A stretch of 64,000 bases of DNA, taken from positions 3,931,246-3,995,245 of the forward strand of contig NC_088296.1 of the NCBI RefSeq assembly GCF_032854445.1, read 5' to 3'. The translations under genes and the position numbers were made by a program. Positions 1 through 10,560 of this stretch are shown one piece after another. This DNA is from Liolophura sinensis (taxonomy: Eukaryota; Mollusca; Polyplacophora; Chitonida; Chitonidae). The notes under the pieces were generated by a model. That model saw only the letters and a list, made by a program, of their open reading frames with translations, ran no database searches and was not told the origin of the DNA. Positions within the stretch are counted from its first letter, which is position 1; each line of letters starts with the position of its first letter.

Positions 1-37
1 TGCCGTGTTACAAAAATCAAAAAGACATTCTCCATGT

Positions 38-205
38 TTGAAAATACTTAACTGTGTTATAACATACCTTTCCTGAGTTATAAAGACACATTCCCCTTCT
101 CACAACATATATCCCCACTGTTACAACATATATCCCCATTGTTACAACACATATTCCCCTTGTTACAACATATATATTCCCTGTATTATAAAAATACATT
201 TCCCT
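38..205. repeat. 22-bp minisatellite, about 7 copies
   Basis: A degenerate tandem repeat with unit close to TTACAACATATATCCCCATT. The copies differ by point changes and small indels. The small minus-strand reading frame through it only reflects the repeat and is not a gene. Confidence 0.8.
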
Positions 206-288
206 TCACGCAATATACATGTCTGGAGCCAAACGTCAAATTAGTGTGACTATGTGCCCAATTTTGAAGAGATTTCATTTTTTTAAAA

Positions 289-452
289 ATGTATTTGTTT
301 GATTGTCGCTTTACCCTGTACTCAAGAATATTTCTCTTATACGACAGCGCCTAGCAGTGTGGTGCGAGAAAAACAAGACAGAGCCCGGGGGAACCCACCA
401 CCATCCGCAGGTTGCTAGCTTCCTAGTATGACCGGCTTGGAAGCCAGAGTAG
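289..452 (-). mobile_element. SINE-A copy, 5' truncated and diverged
   Basis: Reads as the reverse complement of SINE-A: TTTGATTG near 298, the ACTCAAGAATATTTC block, then ACAGAGCCCGGGGGAACCCA and the CATCCGCAGGTTGCTAGC block, ending in GGAAGCCAGAG. The tRNA-like head is missing. Confidence 0.8.
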
Positions 453-1250
453 AAGATATTTCATTTTACGATGGTCAGTGGCATCGTATTTAATTTATGT
501 ATTTGCATTGGTGCAAATGTGAGCTTTTGTCACTGGTACCACAAACGGCACCACCGACACTCCACATTCCACTCATAAACTATTCATAACGACAAAAACA
601 TGCTGGGATCACCAGGCGTCAAAGCTGAAACAAGTGCGTTCCCGGGCTATAGAAGTAATGCGCACCTGATTTGTCAAAATTGATCACGCGACAGCGCGTT
701 CGATTTTTTCGATGTGCGCATTTCTTTTTATATTTGGTATAGTGTTGTCTTTTCATTCAACAAAGACGAACAAAACCTGAACAATGGTTAAAAGAGCTCT
801 CACCTACGCCTCGGCATGTATACGTTTTTGAACAAAAGCCATAGGGTTTGGTTCATTGTACTCTCTCGGATAAGGTCTTATATCAAAGCGATACTATAAT
901 GGCTTCATTAGCCTCTCAAACCTAATCAACTGATAATAGTCTTGTGTAAGTACGGAAACCACAAAAGATCACATCGCATGTACACGTTAATAAAACACCA
1001 TCAGTTATATTCGAAACTCTGTAAGATACCGATCAATGCAAAGCACGATGTAAAATACGTGTTCCGCGAATAGCTTATACAAAGCGATAATGCGGTAAGC
1101 TAGGATAGTACGTCAGATCTCCAGGCCTGGAGAGCATAACTACTGCCATCTGATCATACATAGCTCCTAAAACACCGGAAACAGGAGCAGGTATAGGATC
1201 ACGCATAACAGGCGCAGTAGCAACAAGCCAGGACGGGCATACTGGGATAC
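453..1250. other. unassigned non-coding stretch
   Basis: AT-rich sequence without a convincing reading frame, exon or repeat on either strand. The short minus-strand frames here are not conserved-looking. Confidence 0.5.
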
Positions 1251-1392
1251 ATCGCGATAGGTTAAAACAGATGTCCTGTGATAAATCGCAAAAGACCAAC
1301 ACAGACATGCTGGGATAAATCGCAGTAGGCCAAGACGGATATGTCGGGATAAATCGCAAAAGGCCAAGACTGATATGTTGGGATAAACTGAA
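1245..1392. repeat. ~35-bp degenerate tandem repeat, 4 copies
   Basis: The unit contains GGGATAAATCGCAAAAGGCC followed by AAGACGGATATG. Copies start near 1250, 1288, 1313 and 1346, with spacing of about 34-38 bp. Confidence 0.75.
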
Positions 1393-1419
1393 AAAAAGCC
1401 AATCTTTAAGATGAATCGA

Positions 1420-1560
1420 GAATTTAAGTTTTTAGAGAGCAATATTATAGTTCTAGGCGTCAACAAACTGGGACGTTCCAGGTCAATAATCGCAAGATCA
1501 ACTTCCAAACAACGTTCAACACAAACTATCAATGAACTAAGGAAGTATAAAAAGCATATC
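1420..1560 (-). repeat. dispersed repeat, copy 1
   Basis: The reverse complement contains TTGATCTTGCGATTATTGAC and CTGGAACGTCCC. It matches plus-strand 15690-15780 (GGATCTTGCGATTATCGACT, TGGAACGCCC), so the two are copies of one interspersed element of unknown class. A 131-codon minus-strand frame through it is probably chance. Confidence 0.6.
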
Positions 1561-1735
1561 AAGTCATTAAATTAGAACGTGTCCATGGAAAGACAAATCG
1601 TCGACAGTTTCCGAAAGACGATGGAAAGACGCAAGGAATGCTCCAGGCGAGTGAACTGAAGCAGTGTTCAAATCATAAACCTTACTTGTTCATGTGTTGT
1701 CGACAATCGAACGTTTGATTGCGCTTTCGATCAGT

Positions 1736-1771
1736 TCTGAGTACGGCGTAAAACACCAATCAAATAAATAA
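1736..1771 (+). mobile_element. SINE-A tail fragment
   Basis: GAGTACGGCGTAAAACACCA followed by ATCAAATAAATAAA, the 3' terminus of SINE-A. Confidence 0.85.
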
Positions 1772-2041
1772 ATTCACCCGCTTCTGTGTGACAACCACAC
1801 GGTATATACACAGTAAAACCTTCAGCACACGGTAATGAACGTAGGTAAACAAAAAAAACAAACAAAAAAAAAAACATTGAACAATACTGTGCAGTAGCTG
1901 GTCATGGTAGTGTAACCATTTTATGGCGGTATAGTACAGTCAGTGGCCACACGGCACCGTGAAGTCATGATCCTTGCGGTAATGCCGCAGTCGCACAGCA
2001 CAGTACTGAAGTGGTATGTATCCGCTCTGCTGTATCACAAT

Positions 2042-2345
2042 GTTTATTTATTTATTTATTTGATTGGTGTTTTACGCCGAATGTACGGGACCTAGCCCAG
2101 GGTTAAGCGAAATGAGACAAGATTGTGAAGCAGAGTGTCAGAGATCCTACCGAGACACCTGTCCGTATTTACTTACAAGAGATTTATTTATTTATTCAAA
2201 TGGTGTTTTACGCTGTACTCAAAAATATTTCACCTATGCGACGGCAGAGGAAACCGCACAGAGCCTCGGGGAAACACACGACCACCCGCAGGCTGCAGGC
2301 AGACGTACTGCCGGGGAGGAAGCCAGCATGAGCTGGGCTGTACTT
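2042..2345 (-). mobile_element. SINE-A copy interrupted by another repeat
   Basis: The tail begins at 2042 (TTTATTTATTTATTTATTTG, ATTGGTGTTTTACGCCG). About 80 bp of a second repeat (CTAGCCCAGGGTTAAGCGAA, also seen near 6840, 12200 and 18030) follows. A second SINE-A tail starts at 2166 and runs through GAGCCTCGGGGAAACACACG to GCCAGCATGAGCTGGGC. Either two tandem fragments or one copy split by insertion. The frames across it are SINE-derived and not a gene. Confidence 0.8.
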
Positions 2346-3170
2346 GAACTAACAGCAACCGTATTGCGCCGCGCCGGCGTTCTAACCCCCTCGGAGGACC
2401 CTACCACAGTGTTTAAATCTGTATGGTACGTTTTGTGCGAGAGCTTTTCGTCCAAGTGACGTTCAGTAACCTTAAAGTGCGATGTGGTGAAAGTTTTTTC
2501 TGTGTACCGTGTACCTCGTAATAACGTAAGTACAGTGCGTGCAACGGCACGGTAGAGACATACAGTGAAGGTTACAGTATATGGTTTGTCAAAAGGCGCA
2601 TCCCTAAAGCGGTTCTGAGACGAGGTCACGTGATTCGACAATGGCCAAAAAATCGATCAGCCCAAACCTAATCGAATTTTTGCTGTTATTTTAGAAAAGC
2701 ACAAACAATCACTTTTCACAATATATCAGCCTCATCACGTGTTACTGGTCAAATACATTTGCGTTATAACTTTTTTCAAACTTTAGAATCATTTCGACAC
2801 TATAAATTGTACAAATACGAGTCTGATATTTACTGAAGGCAATAAAGAGAGCTAGTCTTGGTTAAAACAGAAAACTTGGTTTGATTAGGGAATATGAATT
2901 GTTTGCCCGAAATCCCCGGTATAGACTCTTAGCCTCCACACTATTACACACAACCACAACACTCATATCGCATGTGTATCTGAATTAGTATAGGTGTTAT
3001 TATGCAAACGTTTAAACTGTTTTAATGAGAATAAATCAGCGTTTGATTAACTTTTAATTGCAAAAGCAAAAAGACGAAGATATTACTCTGGACCCATTTT
3101 TGAGCAGGACAGCGCTACATAAGTTAATCTCTGCGCTCATTACACTCAGTGTACGACATCGTTTCTTTTA
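2346..3170. other. unassigned non-coding stretch
   Basis: AT-rich sequence with no supported exon. The minus-strand frame at 2234-2641 is half SINE. Confidence 0.5.
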
Positions 3171-3182
3171 AAAGCTCGCCGC

Positions 3183-3545
3183 CTCTGCCCTTTTGGTTTG
3201 GTCATTTTACTACACGCGAATGTCCCTTTAATGGTCTTCTAAAATGAAGGCATTCCTTATTACTAAACCATGTTTTGGTTTAATCATTTTACTCCTCACG
3301 AATGCCCCTTTAATAGCTCACTGTTTGAGGCAAAAATGACAGGTATTCTTTATTACTAAACCAAGTTTTGTTTTGGTCATTTTACTCCTCACGAATGCCC
3401 CTTTAATAGCTCACTGGGGCAAAAATGACAGGTATTCTTTATTACTAAACCATGTTTTGTTTTGGTCATTTTACTACTCGTGAATGCCCCTTTAATGGCT
3501 CACTATTTGAGGCAAAAATGACAGGTATTCTTGATCGTTAAACCA
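3183..3545. repeat. ~95-105-bp tandem repeat, about 4 copies
   Basis: Each unit holds TTGGTCATTTTACTACTCAC, AATGCCCCTTTAATGGCTCA, a GAGGCAAAAATGACAGGTATTC-like block and TTATTACTAAACCATGTTTT. The second and third copies are nearly identical, so the expansion is fairly recent. It lies immediately downstream (minus sense) of the exon at 3574-3639, within its first intron if that exon is real. Confidence 0.8.
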
Positions 3546-3573
3546 TGATGGGAAGGAAAAATAATAAACTTAC

Positions 3574-3639
3574 CTTGACTGGAATGGAATAAACTGCAAT
3601 GACTTGGATGAGACCTAAGGTGAGATAGAAACTCCACAT
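3574..3639 (-). CDS. candidate first coding exon: signal peptide of a secreted protein
   Basis: An ATG at 3639 opens 22 codons reading MWSFYLTLGLIQVIAVYSIP then VK. This is a short N-terminus followed by a hydrophobic core and a small-residue cleavage-like region (AVYS|IP), as in an N-terminal signal peptide. The exon ends at a perfect donor, AAG|GTAAGT, in phase 0. No downstream exon is recognised between 1 and 3573, so the rest of the gene is probably beyond the left edge or in short exons I cannot see. Product unknown. Alternative: a chance ORF next to a chance donor. The combination of signal peptide, donor and upstream TATA-like motifs makes a gene more likely than not. Confidence 0.55.
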
Positions 3640-4028
3640 GATTCCGTTAGTCGATGAAGTCCAAGAAAAAAGACACTGCTTTCGTTGTTTAGGGAACACC
3701 TGGAAACTCCCGCGTCAAACGCCTTTCGATGAATGGAAAGAACTTGAAGGTTGTTAAATTATGTTTAACTTGTTGCGCTCATGCCGTTGAATCTGTGTGA
3801 GAGACGTGTGCGTGAAGAGATATAAAGAGGGAGAGAGAAGTGGATCTGTGGGTAGACGACGAGGTGTGGACAAACGCGAATCTAAGATACTGCTCGAATC
3901 GGACGCACGTATCAAGAGCTGCACTGACGATTGGTAGCGGACAGACCTGACTGTGGAGCCAAGCCGACGCGGACGGTCAGGGCTTGTAGCTGTTAGCGGT
4001 GGGCCAATGAACTGGCTGATGTTCCGGA

Positions 4029-4035
4029 CTTTATA
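4029..4035 (-). promoter_or_regulatory. candidate TATA box for the signal-peptide exon
   Basis: The minus strand reads CCACTTATAAAGTCCGG about 390 bp upstream of the ATG at 3639. A weaker CTTTATATC lies at about 3819-3827. The intervening sequence would be 5' UTR. Placement is by motif only. Confidence 0.35.
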
Positions 4036-4515
4036 AGTGGACGGATGGCTGACTTGAAAACGAGGTGGGGGCGAGGGGCGGGATCTTTCCGGAGGGAACA
4101 AGTTGGTAAGGTATCTAGCACGAAACACGGTTTGGATATCAGAACACCTGTAATATGTTGTTTTCCCGAGCACTGTTTGTCACATCCCTACGGTGCTAGG
4201 CTCTTTCATAGCGACCCAGCCCTCACCCCACCCCCCTCGACAGTAATAACGGTTAATAAGGCAGCTTCAACAAAAGCAAATTATTCTAACCACGTGCCTT
4301 GTCCCAGATAATTCACATGTGGATTGCTGTCATGATTCGTCTGCCTGTAATTGGCATCACGTCATTTCCTTTGCTGGGTCTACTTATAATTAACTGATGG
4401 GGCTATTTGATTGTCTTTTCCCTCGTGTAAAATTAATACCAATCACACTGTCACGGTTTCACACGAATTTCAGTTGATTTCGCTCTTGTTTACTATAAAC
4501 ATCTATAGACAATGA

Positions 4516-4835
4516 ATCAATGAGTGAGTGAGTGCATGGGTTTAACGTCGTATTTAACAATTTTTCAGTCATATGACGACGAAGGAATCCTTAGAGTGCA
4601 TGTAATGTGCCTCCTTGTTGCAGGACGCATTTCCACCGCTCTCATATCTAGTGCTGCTTCACTGTGACGACTTACCGAGGTCACTCTGCCAGAGTCATTA
4701 TAATGATACGGGTCAAACAGTCGTTGCACTATCTTTTTAATGCTGAAACCGGGCGAGGATGTTACAACTTCCTTTTTCTTAAGATCTTAGGTTTGACCCC
4801 AACCAGGATTGACCCTGGGTCCTCCACCCAAAATT
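4516..4835 (+). mobile_element. SINE-B copy, near full length
   Basis: Starts with the GAGTGAGTGAG run, then GGGTTTAACGTCGTATTTAA, TCATATGACGACGAAGGAAT, a GTGCCTCCTTGTTGCAGGAC block, ACTTCCTTTTTCTTAAGATC and a tRNA-like end (CCAGGATTGACCCTGGG). Reads with few changes against the copies at 16755, 27368, 37612 and 42566. Confidence 0.88.
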
Positions 4836-4930
4836 GACCCCGAAACGGACGAATTAAAAGGTTCTATAAGTTATAATGATACGTATTAAGTGTTGCACAA
4901 AATATGCGTGCCAATATCTAAAAATGTTAC

Positions 4931-5124
4931 ACAGGCCTCCGTGGCCCATGATGACCCAAGAGCCTCTCACCAATGCTGTACGCACTGTGAGTGCATGCTG
5001 GTTTCCTCTCCATCCGTACGTGGGAAGATCGTTTTTCCGGTTTCCTCCAACCATAATACTTGTCGTCGTCGTACAAATGAAATACTCTTAAGTGTGGCGT
5101 AAAACACTAATCAAATAAATAAAG
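4931..5124 (+). mobile_element. SINE-A copy with internal deletion
   Basis: Head CAGGCCTCCGTGGCCCATGA, middle CTGGTTTCCTCTCCATCCGT, then a jump to CCGGTTTCCTCCAACCATAA and a tail of ACTAATCAAATAAATAAA. About 50 bp of the head and the GGATGGTCGTGGGTTTCCCC block are missing compared with full copies. Confidence 0.88.
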
Positions 5125-5970
5125 GAATACAGGAATACAAATGTTACCCAGCCTGATGATTGTCTGCAAGCTGTAACACAATGTTAGAATCCAAGTCGTC
5201 TTTAGCATTTTTACTTTATGTGTATTGTAAAGGTGCGGGAAACAAAATTAAATGCGTTAATTGAGCATACAGCTAGTGTAGTTTACAATATTTCTTGTTG
5301 TAGCTTTTTTTTTCTTGTTTGGTTTTTGTTTTTGTTGTTTTTTTGTTTGTTTGTTTTTTTTTGGTAATGTACCGAATGACTTCTTCCAGTGGTATTTACA
5401 AGCTGAGCTAACATAACAAATATATGGCATATGTATTTGCCAGCATGCAGCTTCGTTTTGGAATAATTATAACGTCTTCCGAGGCAATTCTTGGTGTTGA
5501 AACCAGGCTTACAGGGATTAACATTAGAATTAGAAAAAAGTATTTTATCTGCGTTTTCCTTGGAATAGACGTAAAACATATTAATGTGTAGAGCTTGTGT
5601 TGTTAAGTGTTACTGACCAATGGCAATTTTGGTAGACAGTATGACTGATTTTACACACAATTGAATGTAGGCGATCCGCTAAAAGAAACAGACTATAGTT
5701 TCTTTACCGAAGACACTCACTGAATAAATAAAGTTGTGATCAATACATTTGTCATGTTAATATGTCTCATTTCTAACCTAAAGTTATAAAAACCACCCTC
5801 CTCTACCATTGAAAAAATGTTTGATTTAACATTATTAAGATCATATATAACATATCAGATTAAGTGTACATATCTGTTGATACTCTGTCGCTTTACACAG
5901 GAAAAGTGTGAAGCCTCAAACCAGCGCATGCGTTGACAAACCTGACGAATATGATATGGTAAGGTACACC
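5125..5970. other. unassigned AT-rich stretch
   Basis: Holds a T/G-rich low-complexity run at 5298-5362 (TTTTTGTTTGTTTG type). A 98-codon minus-strand frame (5283-5579) contains a short Cys/Lys-rich part but matches nothing recognised and has no splice support. Confidence 0.45.
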
Positions 5971-5979
5971 ATGTATGTG

Positions 5980-6076
5980 ACTTTACACTGGGTTTCCAAT
6001 ATGGCACTGTATGCCGTCGTATAAGTGAAAGATTCTGGCGCACGACACAAAACATCAATAAATAAATAAATAAACA
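5980..6076 (+). mobile_element. diverged SINE-A 3' part
   Basis: CTGGGTTTCCAATATGGCAC, GTCGTATAAGTGAAAGATTC and a tail of CATCAATAAATAAATAAATA. Clearly older than the other copies. Confidence 0.65.
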
Positions 6077-6124
6077 ATCTTCTGGTACTAAACTGCTGCC
6101 GTTTAAATGACACATGAGAAGCAA

Positions 6125-6255
6125 ACCGACTACCTACTACAAAGGCCAAACAAAGTAGAGTGGGATTCGAACTCGCGACCTCTATGGCCCTGGCCCCATC
6201 CACTGGGAGAGAATAGATCTTTATTCGATTCAACCATCGAGGGCCATCATTCTTC
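6125..6255 (-). repeat. tRNA-like B-box repeat (SINE relic)
   Basis: In minus sense the segment reads GTCGCGAGTTCGAATCCCAC, a good RNA polymerase III B box, after a GCCCTCGATGGTTGAATCGA head. It is not a functional tRNA because no cloverleaf can be drawn. Similar B-box relics occur near 31168, 36155, 45147 and 46230. Confidence 0.5.
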
Positions 6256-6584
6256 ATTATAAAGAAATGGAATATTCCCGAACATTACAATTTAAACGGC
6301 ACAAAATACAAATGAAAAAAATTAAATAAATGTAATTCTTGGCAATTTAGCCAGATACGAACCAGTGCAAATTACGGAGTCATCACACTGACGGAAATGA
6401 TCCATTTCATCATCAACTAGACTCATTTTGACGCTGGATATTTAATTAAGTTGATGCCTGCTTGGCAACATATTGGTGAAAGCTTGCAATCAAGTTTTAT
6501 ATTACTTAGGTAACTGACAACACAAGGGCGCACAGACCGTATGTTACGAGTATGTAATCCTGCGAAATGAACTGTATCGTTTGA

Positions 6585-6663
6585 GGTATTTATTTATTTG
6601 ATTGGTGTTTTACGCCAAACTCAATAATATTTCACTTATACGACGGAGACCGTCAGCATTCCC
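6585..6663 (-). mobile_element. SINE-A tail fragment
   Basis: TATTTATTTATTTGATTGGT, GTTTTACGCC and ATTTCACTTATACGACGGAG in reverse-complement sense. Confidence 0.85.
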
Positions 6664-6804
6664 TTGGAGGAAGCTTTCGGGAATATTAACGAATGCAAGG
6701 GAAAGCGACTTTATACAGCCTCTTATCTTGATGATTTGATACTTCAAGGAGCATCATCAGACAGAGTAGCGTATTGCAACTGTCCTTACATCCAATGTGG
6801 CAAT

Positions 6805-6915
6805 CTAATTCGACACGATGAATACAAAACCTCTAGCCCCAAGGTAAGCGAGATTCGGCACGATCATGATGCAGAGCGCCAGAGATTCTGGACGCTGTGT
6901 CCATATTACACGAGA
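6805..6915 (+). repeat. third dispersed repeat family (SINE-C-like)
   Basis: Contains CGACACGATGAATACAAAAC, AAGCGAGATTCGGCACGATC and AGAGCGCCAGAGATTCTGGA. It shares words with 2090-2170, with 12190-12330 (reverse sense) and with 18030-18180. It supplies the middle of the 111-codon plus frame at 6664-6999, which is therefore repeat-derived. Confidence 0.55.
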
Positions 6916-7136
6916 AATATACTTCTTTTAAGCAATGAGAAGACTAATTATCACATTATTGTAAAATTTAACAAACTTAGAGTGAAGACGTTGGATTGAA
7001 TTACCTTGACACAATAGTTTTGCTGTAATATAACTTGTGACGTTTAATAAAGTGATCAATTAACACGTAGAGTCTAACAAATACTACAAGGCGAGATATC
7101 TCCACGCAACAGACAAGACCCTCTGCTATGTATATA

Positions 7137-7449
7137 TGTATGTATGCTTGGGGTTTAACGTCGTACTTAGCAATGATTCGGTCATATGATCATGAGGAGT
7201 CATTAGGTGTGTGTGTGTATATAGTGTGTCTTCTTGTGGCAGGGAGAGTCAGCGAAATATCATGCCAAATACACCAAAAATGAAGCCACACCAAGTCACA
7301 TTATATTGACACAGTGCCAACCAGTACTGTTTCCTTGCTCTAACCTCTCAGTGCTGAGAGCCAAGCGAGGCAACAGCAACTATCTAAAGTCTTCTCTCGC
7401 GATTTCTCGCCTTCGAGGCGGGCACTCTAACCATTAGGCCACCGAGGCA
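7137..7449 (+). mobile_element. SINE-B variant, full length
   Basis: TGCTTGGGGTTTAACGTCGT opens it, followed by GTCATATGATCATGAGGAGT and a variant middle (TATCATGCCAAATACACC). It ends in a tRNA-like segment with GGCGGGCACTCTAACCATTA and GGCCACCGAGGC. It shares this variant middle with the copy at 31885-32225. Confidence 0.8.
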
Positions 7450-7457
7450 ATGAGGGC

Positions 7458-8276
7458 CCTTTGGTATATAGCTTAACATTTGTCCTGTCCTGTACGTAAT
7501 CCCGCATATAGCTTAACATCCCTTCACTCCTGTACGTAATCCCGTATATAGCTTAACATCCCTTCACTCCTGTACATAATCCCGTATATAGCTTAACATC
7601 CCTTCAGTCCTGTACGTAATCCCGCATATAGATTAACATCCCTTCAGTTCTGTACATAATCCCGTATATAGCTTAACATCCCTTCAGACTTGTACGTAAT
7701 CCCGCATATAGCTTAACATACCTTCAGTCCTGTACGTAATCCCGCATATAGCTTAACATCCCTTCAGTCCTGTACGTAATCCCGTATATAACTTAACATC
7801 CCGTCAGTCCTGTACGTAATCCCGTATATAGCTTAACATCTCTTCAGTCCTGTACGTAATCCCGTATATAACTTAACATCCCTTCAGTCCTGTACGTAAT
7901 CCCGTATATAGCTTAACATCCCTTCAGTCCTATACGTAATCCCGCATATAGCTAAACATCCCTTCAGTCCTATACGTAATCCCGTATATAGCTTAACATC
8001 CCTTCAGTCCTGTATCTAATCCCTTACATAGCTTAACATCCCTTCAGTCCTGTATCTAATCCCTTACATAGCTTAACATCCCTTCAGTCCTGTACGTAAT
8101 CCCTTATATAGCTTAACATCCCTTCAGTCCTGTACGTAATCCCTTATATAGCTTAACATCCCTTCAGTCCTGTACGTAATCCCTTATATAGCTTAACATC
8201 CCTTCAGTCCTATACGTAATCCCGTATATAGCTTATCATCGCTCCAGTTGTGTATGTTATCCGGTATATACCTTAA
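7458..8276. repeat. 40-bp minisatellite, about 20 copies
   Basis: Unit: TATATAGCTTAACATCCCTT then CAGTCCTGTACGTAATCCCG, 40 bp exactly and in strict register for about 800 bp. Variation is limited to a few sites (CCCG/CCCT, TATATA/CATATA, GTACGT/GTATCT/ATACGT). The last copy decays into unique sequence. It abuts the end of a SINE-B copy. Confidence 0.97.
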
Positions 8277-9240
8277 GTAAGCACTGCAAGATTCAAATTC
8301 CAAACTCATTAAGAATAGTCATTGTCGTAAAACAAGGCAGTATGATTTTAAAATATATCAGTTTATGTATTTTACATCCCCAGGGCTCTGCCCGGTATCC
8401 TCCAAAAATGAAGCCGGTCCCCGTATTATGAGTCATTTTTTTAAACTACGGCGTAAAACACTTATCCAAAAAATACATAAATTATTTCGTTATAGCTGTT
8501 CATAAACTCATAACGGTGGTATTAAACCTGTGAAATTCACGCTCTGCTATCCCAGGTCGGTTAAGCCACGGTAGTAAACAGTGTACAACCCGTATCCAAC
8601 ACTTGTAGTATACCTAATGTTTTACGCACAGATTGCATTTAATCAAGGATGTTTGTGACACTATATCAGAAACTTTGAATGTTGTAAAGCTTTACTTAAG
8701 ACATTTCAGGAACAGTGGCGAATGTTAAAATCTTCTGTTTTCGTACAATATTCAAGTAAATGGGTAAAACAATTAGCCTCAGTAATTACTGCAGGTGACG
8801 AACTAGGCCTACTACGGGGGAGTCCTTTGCATGCAACAAGCACCTGCTACCTCCAGATGGCGCTGTGACAAACGCACGTGATATATAATCTACAGCAGAA
8901 GGTGTTAAGGGGTTCAGCTTACATTGAGGTCAACGACTAGTTGGTAGTTAATACGCATCACTCATGCTGAGAAATACACTAATTAAGCTTTGGTAAATTT
9001 CTGCTGGTGTTGAGAGAACGGAGAACTGCATGGTACCGCCATGTTGAATAAAACTATTATTTTTGGAATTTATTTGCGCTGATTTTCTCCAAAAATATGT
9101 TCGCAGCAATTAATTTTTGGCGTATTTAAGAGAATGCTGAAAAACAAATCTTAAAATTTTCCAGGATGTAATATGGCCGAAATTATTCAATCACCTCACA
9201 CTGGTATCATTATGGGTGGCTTTGATCCTCCTTTGTTTCC
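8277..9240. other. unassigned stretch with a SINE-A remnant
   Basis: A diverged plus-sense SINE-A 3' part lies at 8385-8483 (GGCTCTGCCCGGTATCCTCC, ACGGCGTAAAACACTTATCC). The remainder holds no recognised gene. Confidence 0.55.
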
Positions 9241-10560
9241 TGCGGTGTTGCTAATCCTCGTGACCTGGGTCAGAGATTAAAACAATGGGGGATGGATGAT
9301 CACATCTCAGAAGATTGCTTTTGCACCTACCGTGAGCAGCACTCAAACAGGTGTCACTTCTTTTCGAATCATTGGTGAGTACTTTAAACACCTGGCAAAG
9401 TGATCGGTCACTTTTGGAGCAGTTCAACAAAAAACATATGAATTCATCCTTTGTCAAGTAACGCGGTAAGTTTTGCATTGTTTTAAGTTTTAATCGTCTT
9501 CTGCCATTGTGTTGTTGCAAGCACTTCACATTGGACCACAGGAGAGACACAGCCAATGGGATAGCGTGTATCAGAGCGACATTCATCAGAAGCCAGCATC
9601 TGCTGGTATCTACTTTCTTTCACTTTAGAGGCATAGCGAAGATTGATCAAACTAAAGACGAATGAACTCCCACTTTGTTTTATACCCACCAAACTTTAGC
9701 ACCAGAGTTTGTATATATTTAAACCATAATTTCCCTTCCCTGCTGTTAATAAATTTAACTGGCCCGTCAATCAATCAATCAATCAGTCAGTCATGTGGAC
9801 TTGGAACTGGTTTCAAAGCAACGGAAAGAAAAACAAGAATATCTTAAAGCAAGAAAAGGGTCCTTCATAGCCGAGTGGTTAACAAGAGATAGTGTTGGGT
9901 GCATGTGGCCTGATATTGAGTTTTTGTTTTTATATTTTTACCTTCAGGAGAAATGAGTGTACAGTTTATTGGTGGTGTTTGCAGTTATCCACAAATAAAA
10001 ACCCATTTCAACATCAAATTCTAAGTATCGAGGGTATTTGTGACACTACTGACACCATAAGCCGGAGGTGCATTAAGATCATCGTAGAATCCAGAATTTT
10101 GAGGAGATTTCATTAAGTAAAACAAACTTAAATTAGTTTTCAGTGGAATTCCATTTAGTGCTACTTTATTTCTTCTCCGCTTTCACATCAGCTACGGTAT
10201 TGGGACCGCCTAAGCTCTAAGAGCAACCTTAAAACGGGAGACCGCGAGATAGAAGAGCAACCACGTCTGTCTTACAAGATCGGTTTACTCCAGCTCTGAG
10301 ATCGGTTGGCCATGTTCGCAGCTTAGCTTCCACATAAACCATTCTGATTCGTTGCATTCACTAGACTGGAACTCGATCCTGTCGCTTGCGCTGTCCTCAT
10401 GGTGTCAAAGATGTAAGCAGGAAAAACAGGTGTCCAGCGATCTTTAAGTAGCTCTGTATTCATGTCACCCCATTATGCGGGGATAATACCGACTGTAAGA
10501 TCGCAATTAACCCAAACAAACCGACGAATCTCTCCGACAGCATCAGAACTTCGCAAACCG
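9241..10560. other. unassigned stretch
   Basis: Two overlapping minus-strand frames (9251-9586, 9483-9692) are unrecognised and have no convincing exon boundaries. A tRNA-like A box (TAGCCGAGTGGTTAA) sits at 9869-9883 without a B box. A short (ATCA)n run is at 9768-9786. Confidence 0.4.

Noticed and set aside
2064-2459. 131-codon plus ORF and the minus ORF opposite it
   Set aside because: Built from SINE-A sequence on both strands.
5283-5579. 98-codon minus ORF with Cys residues
   Set aside because: Half is T/G-rich low complexity; no splice sites or recognised domain.
9862-9900. tRNA-Leu/Ser start (TAGCCGAGTGGTTAA)
   Set aside because: No B box or acceptor closure follows.
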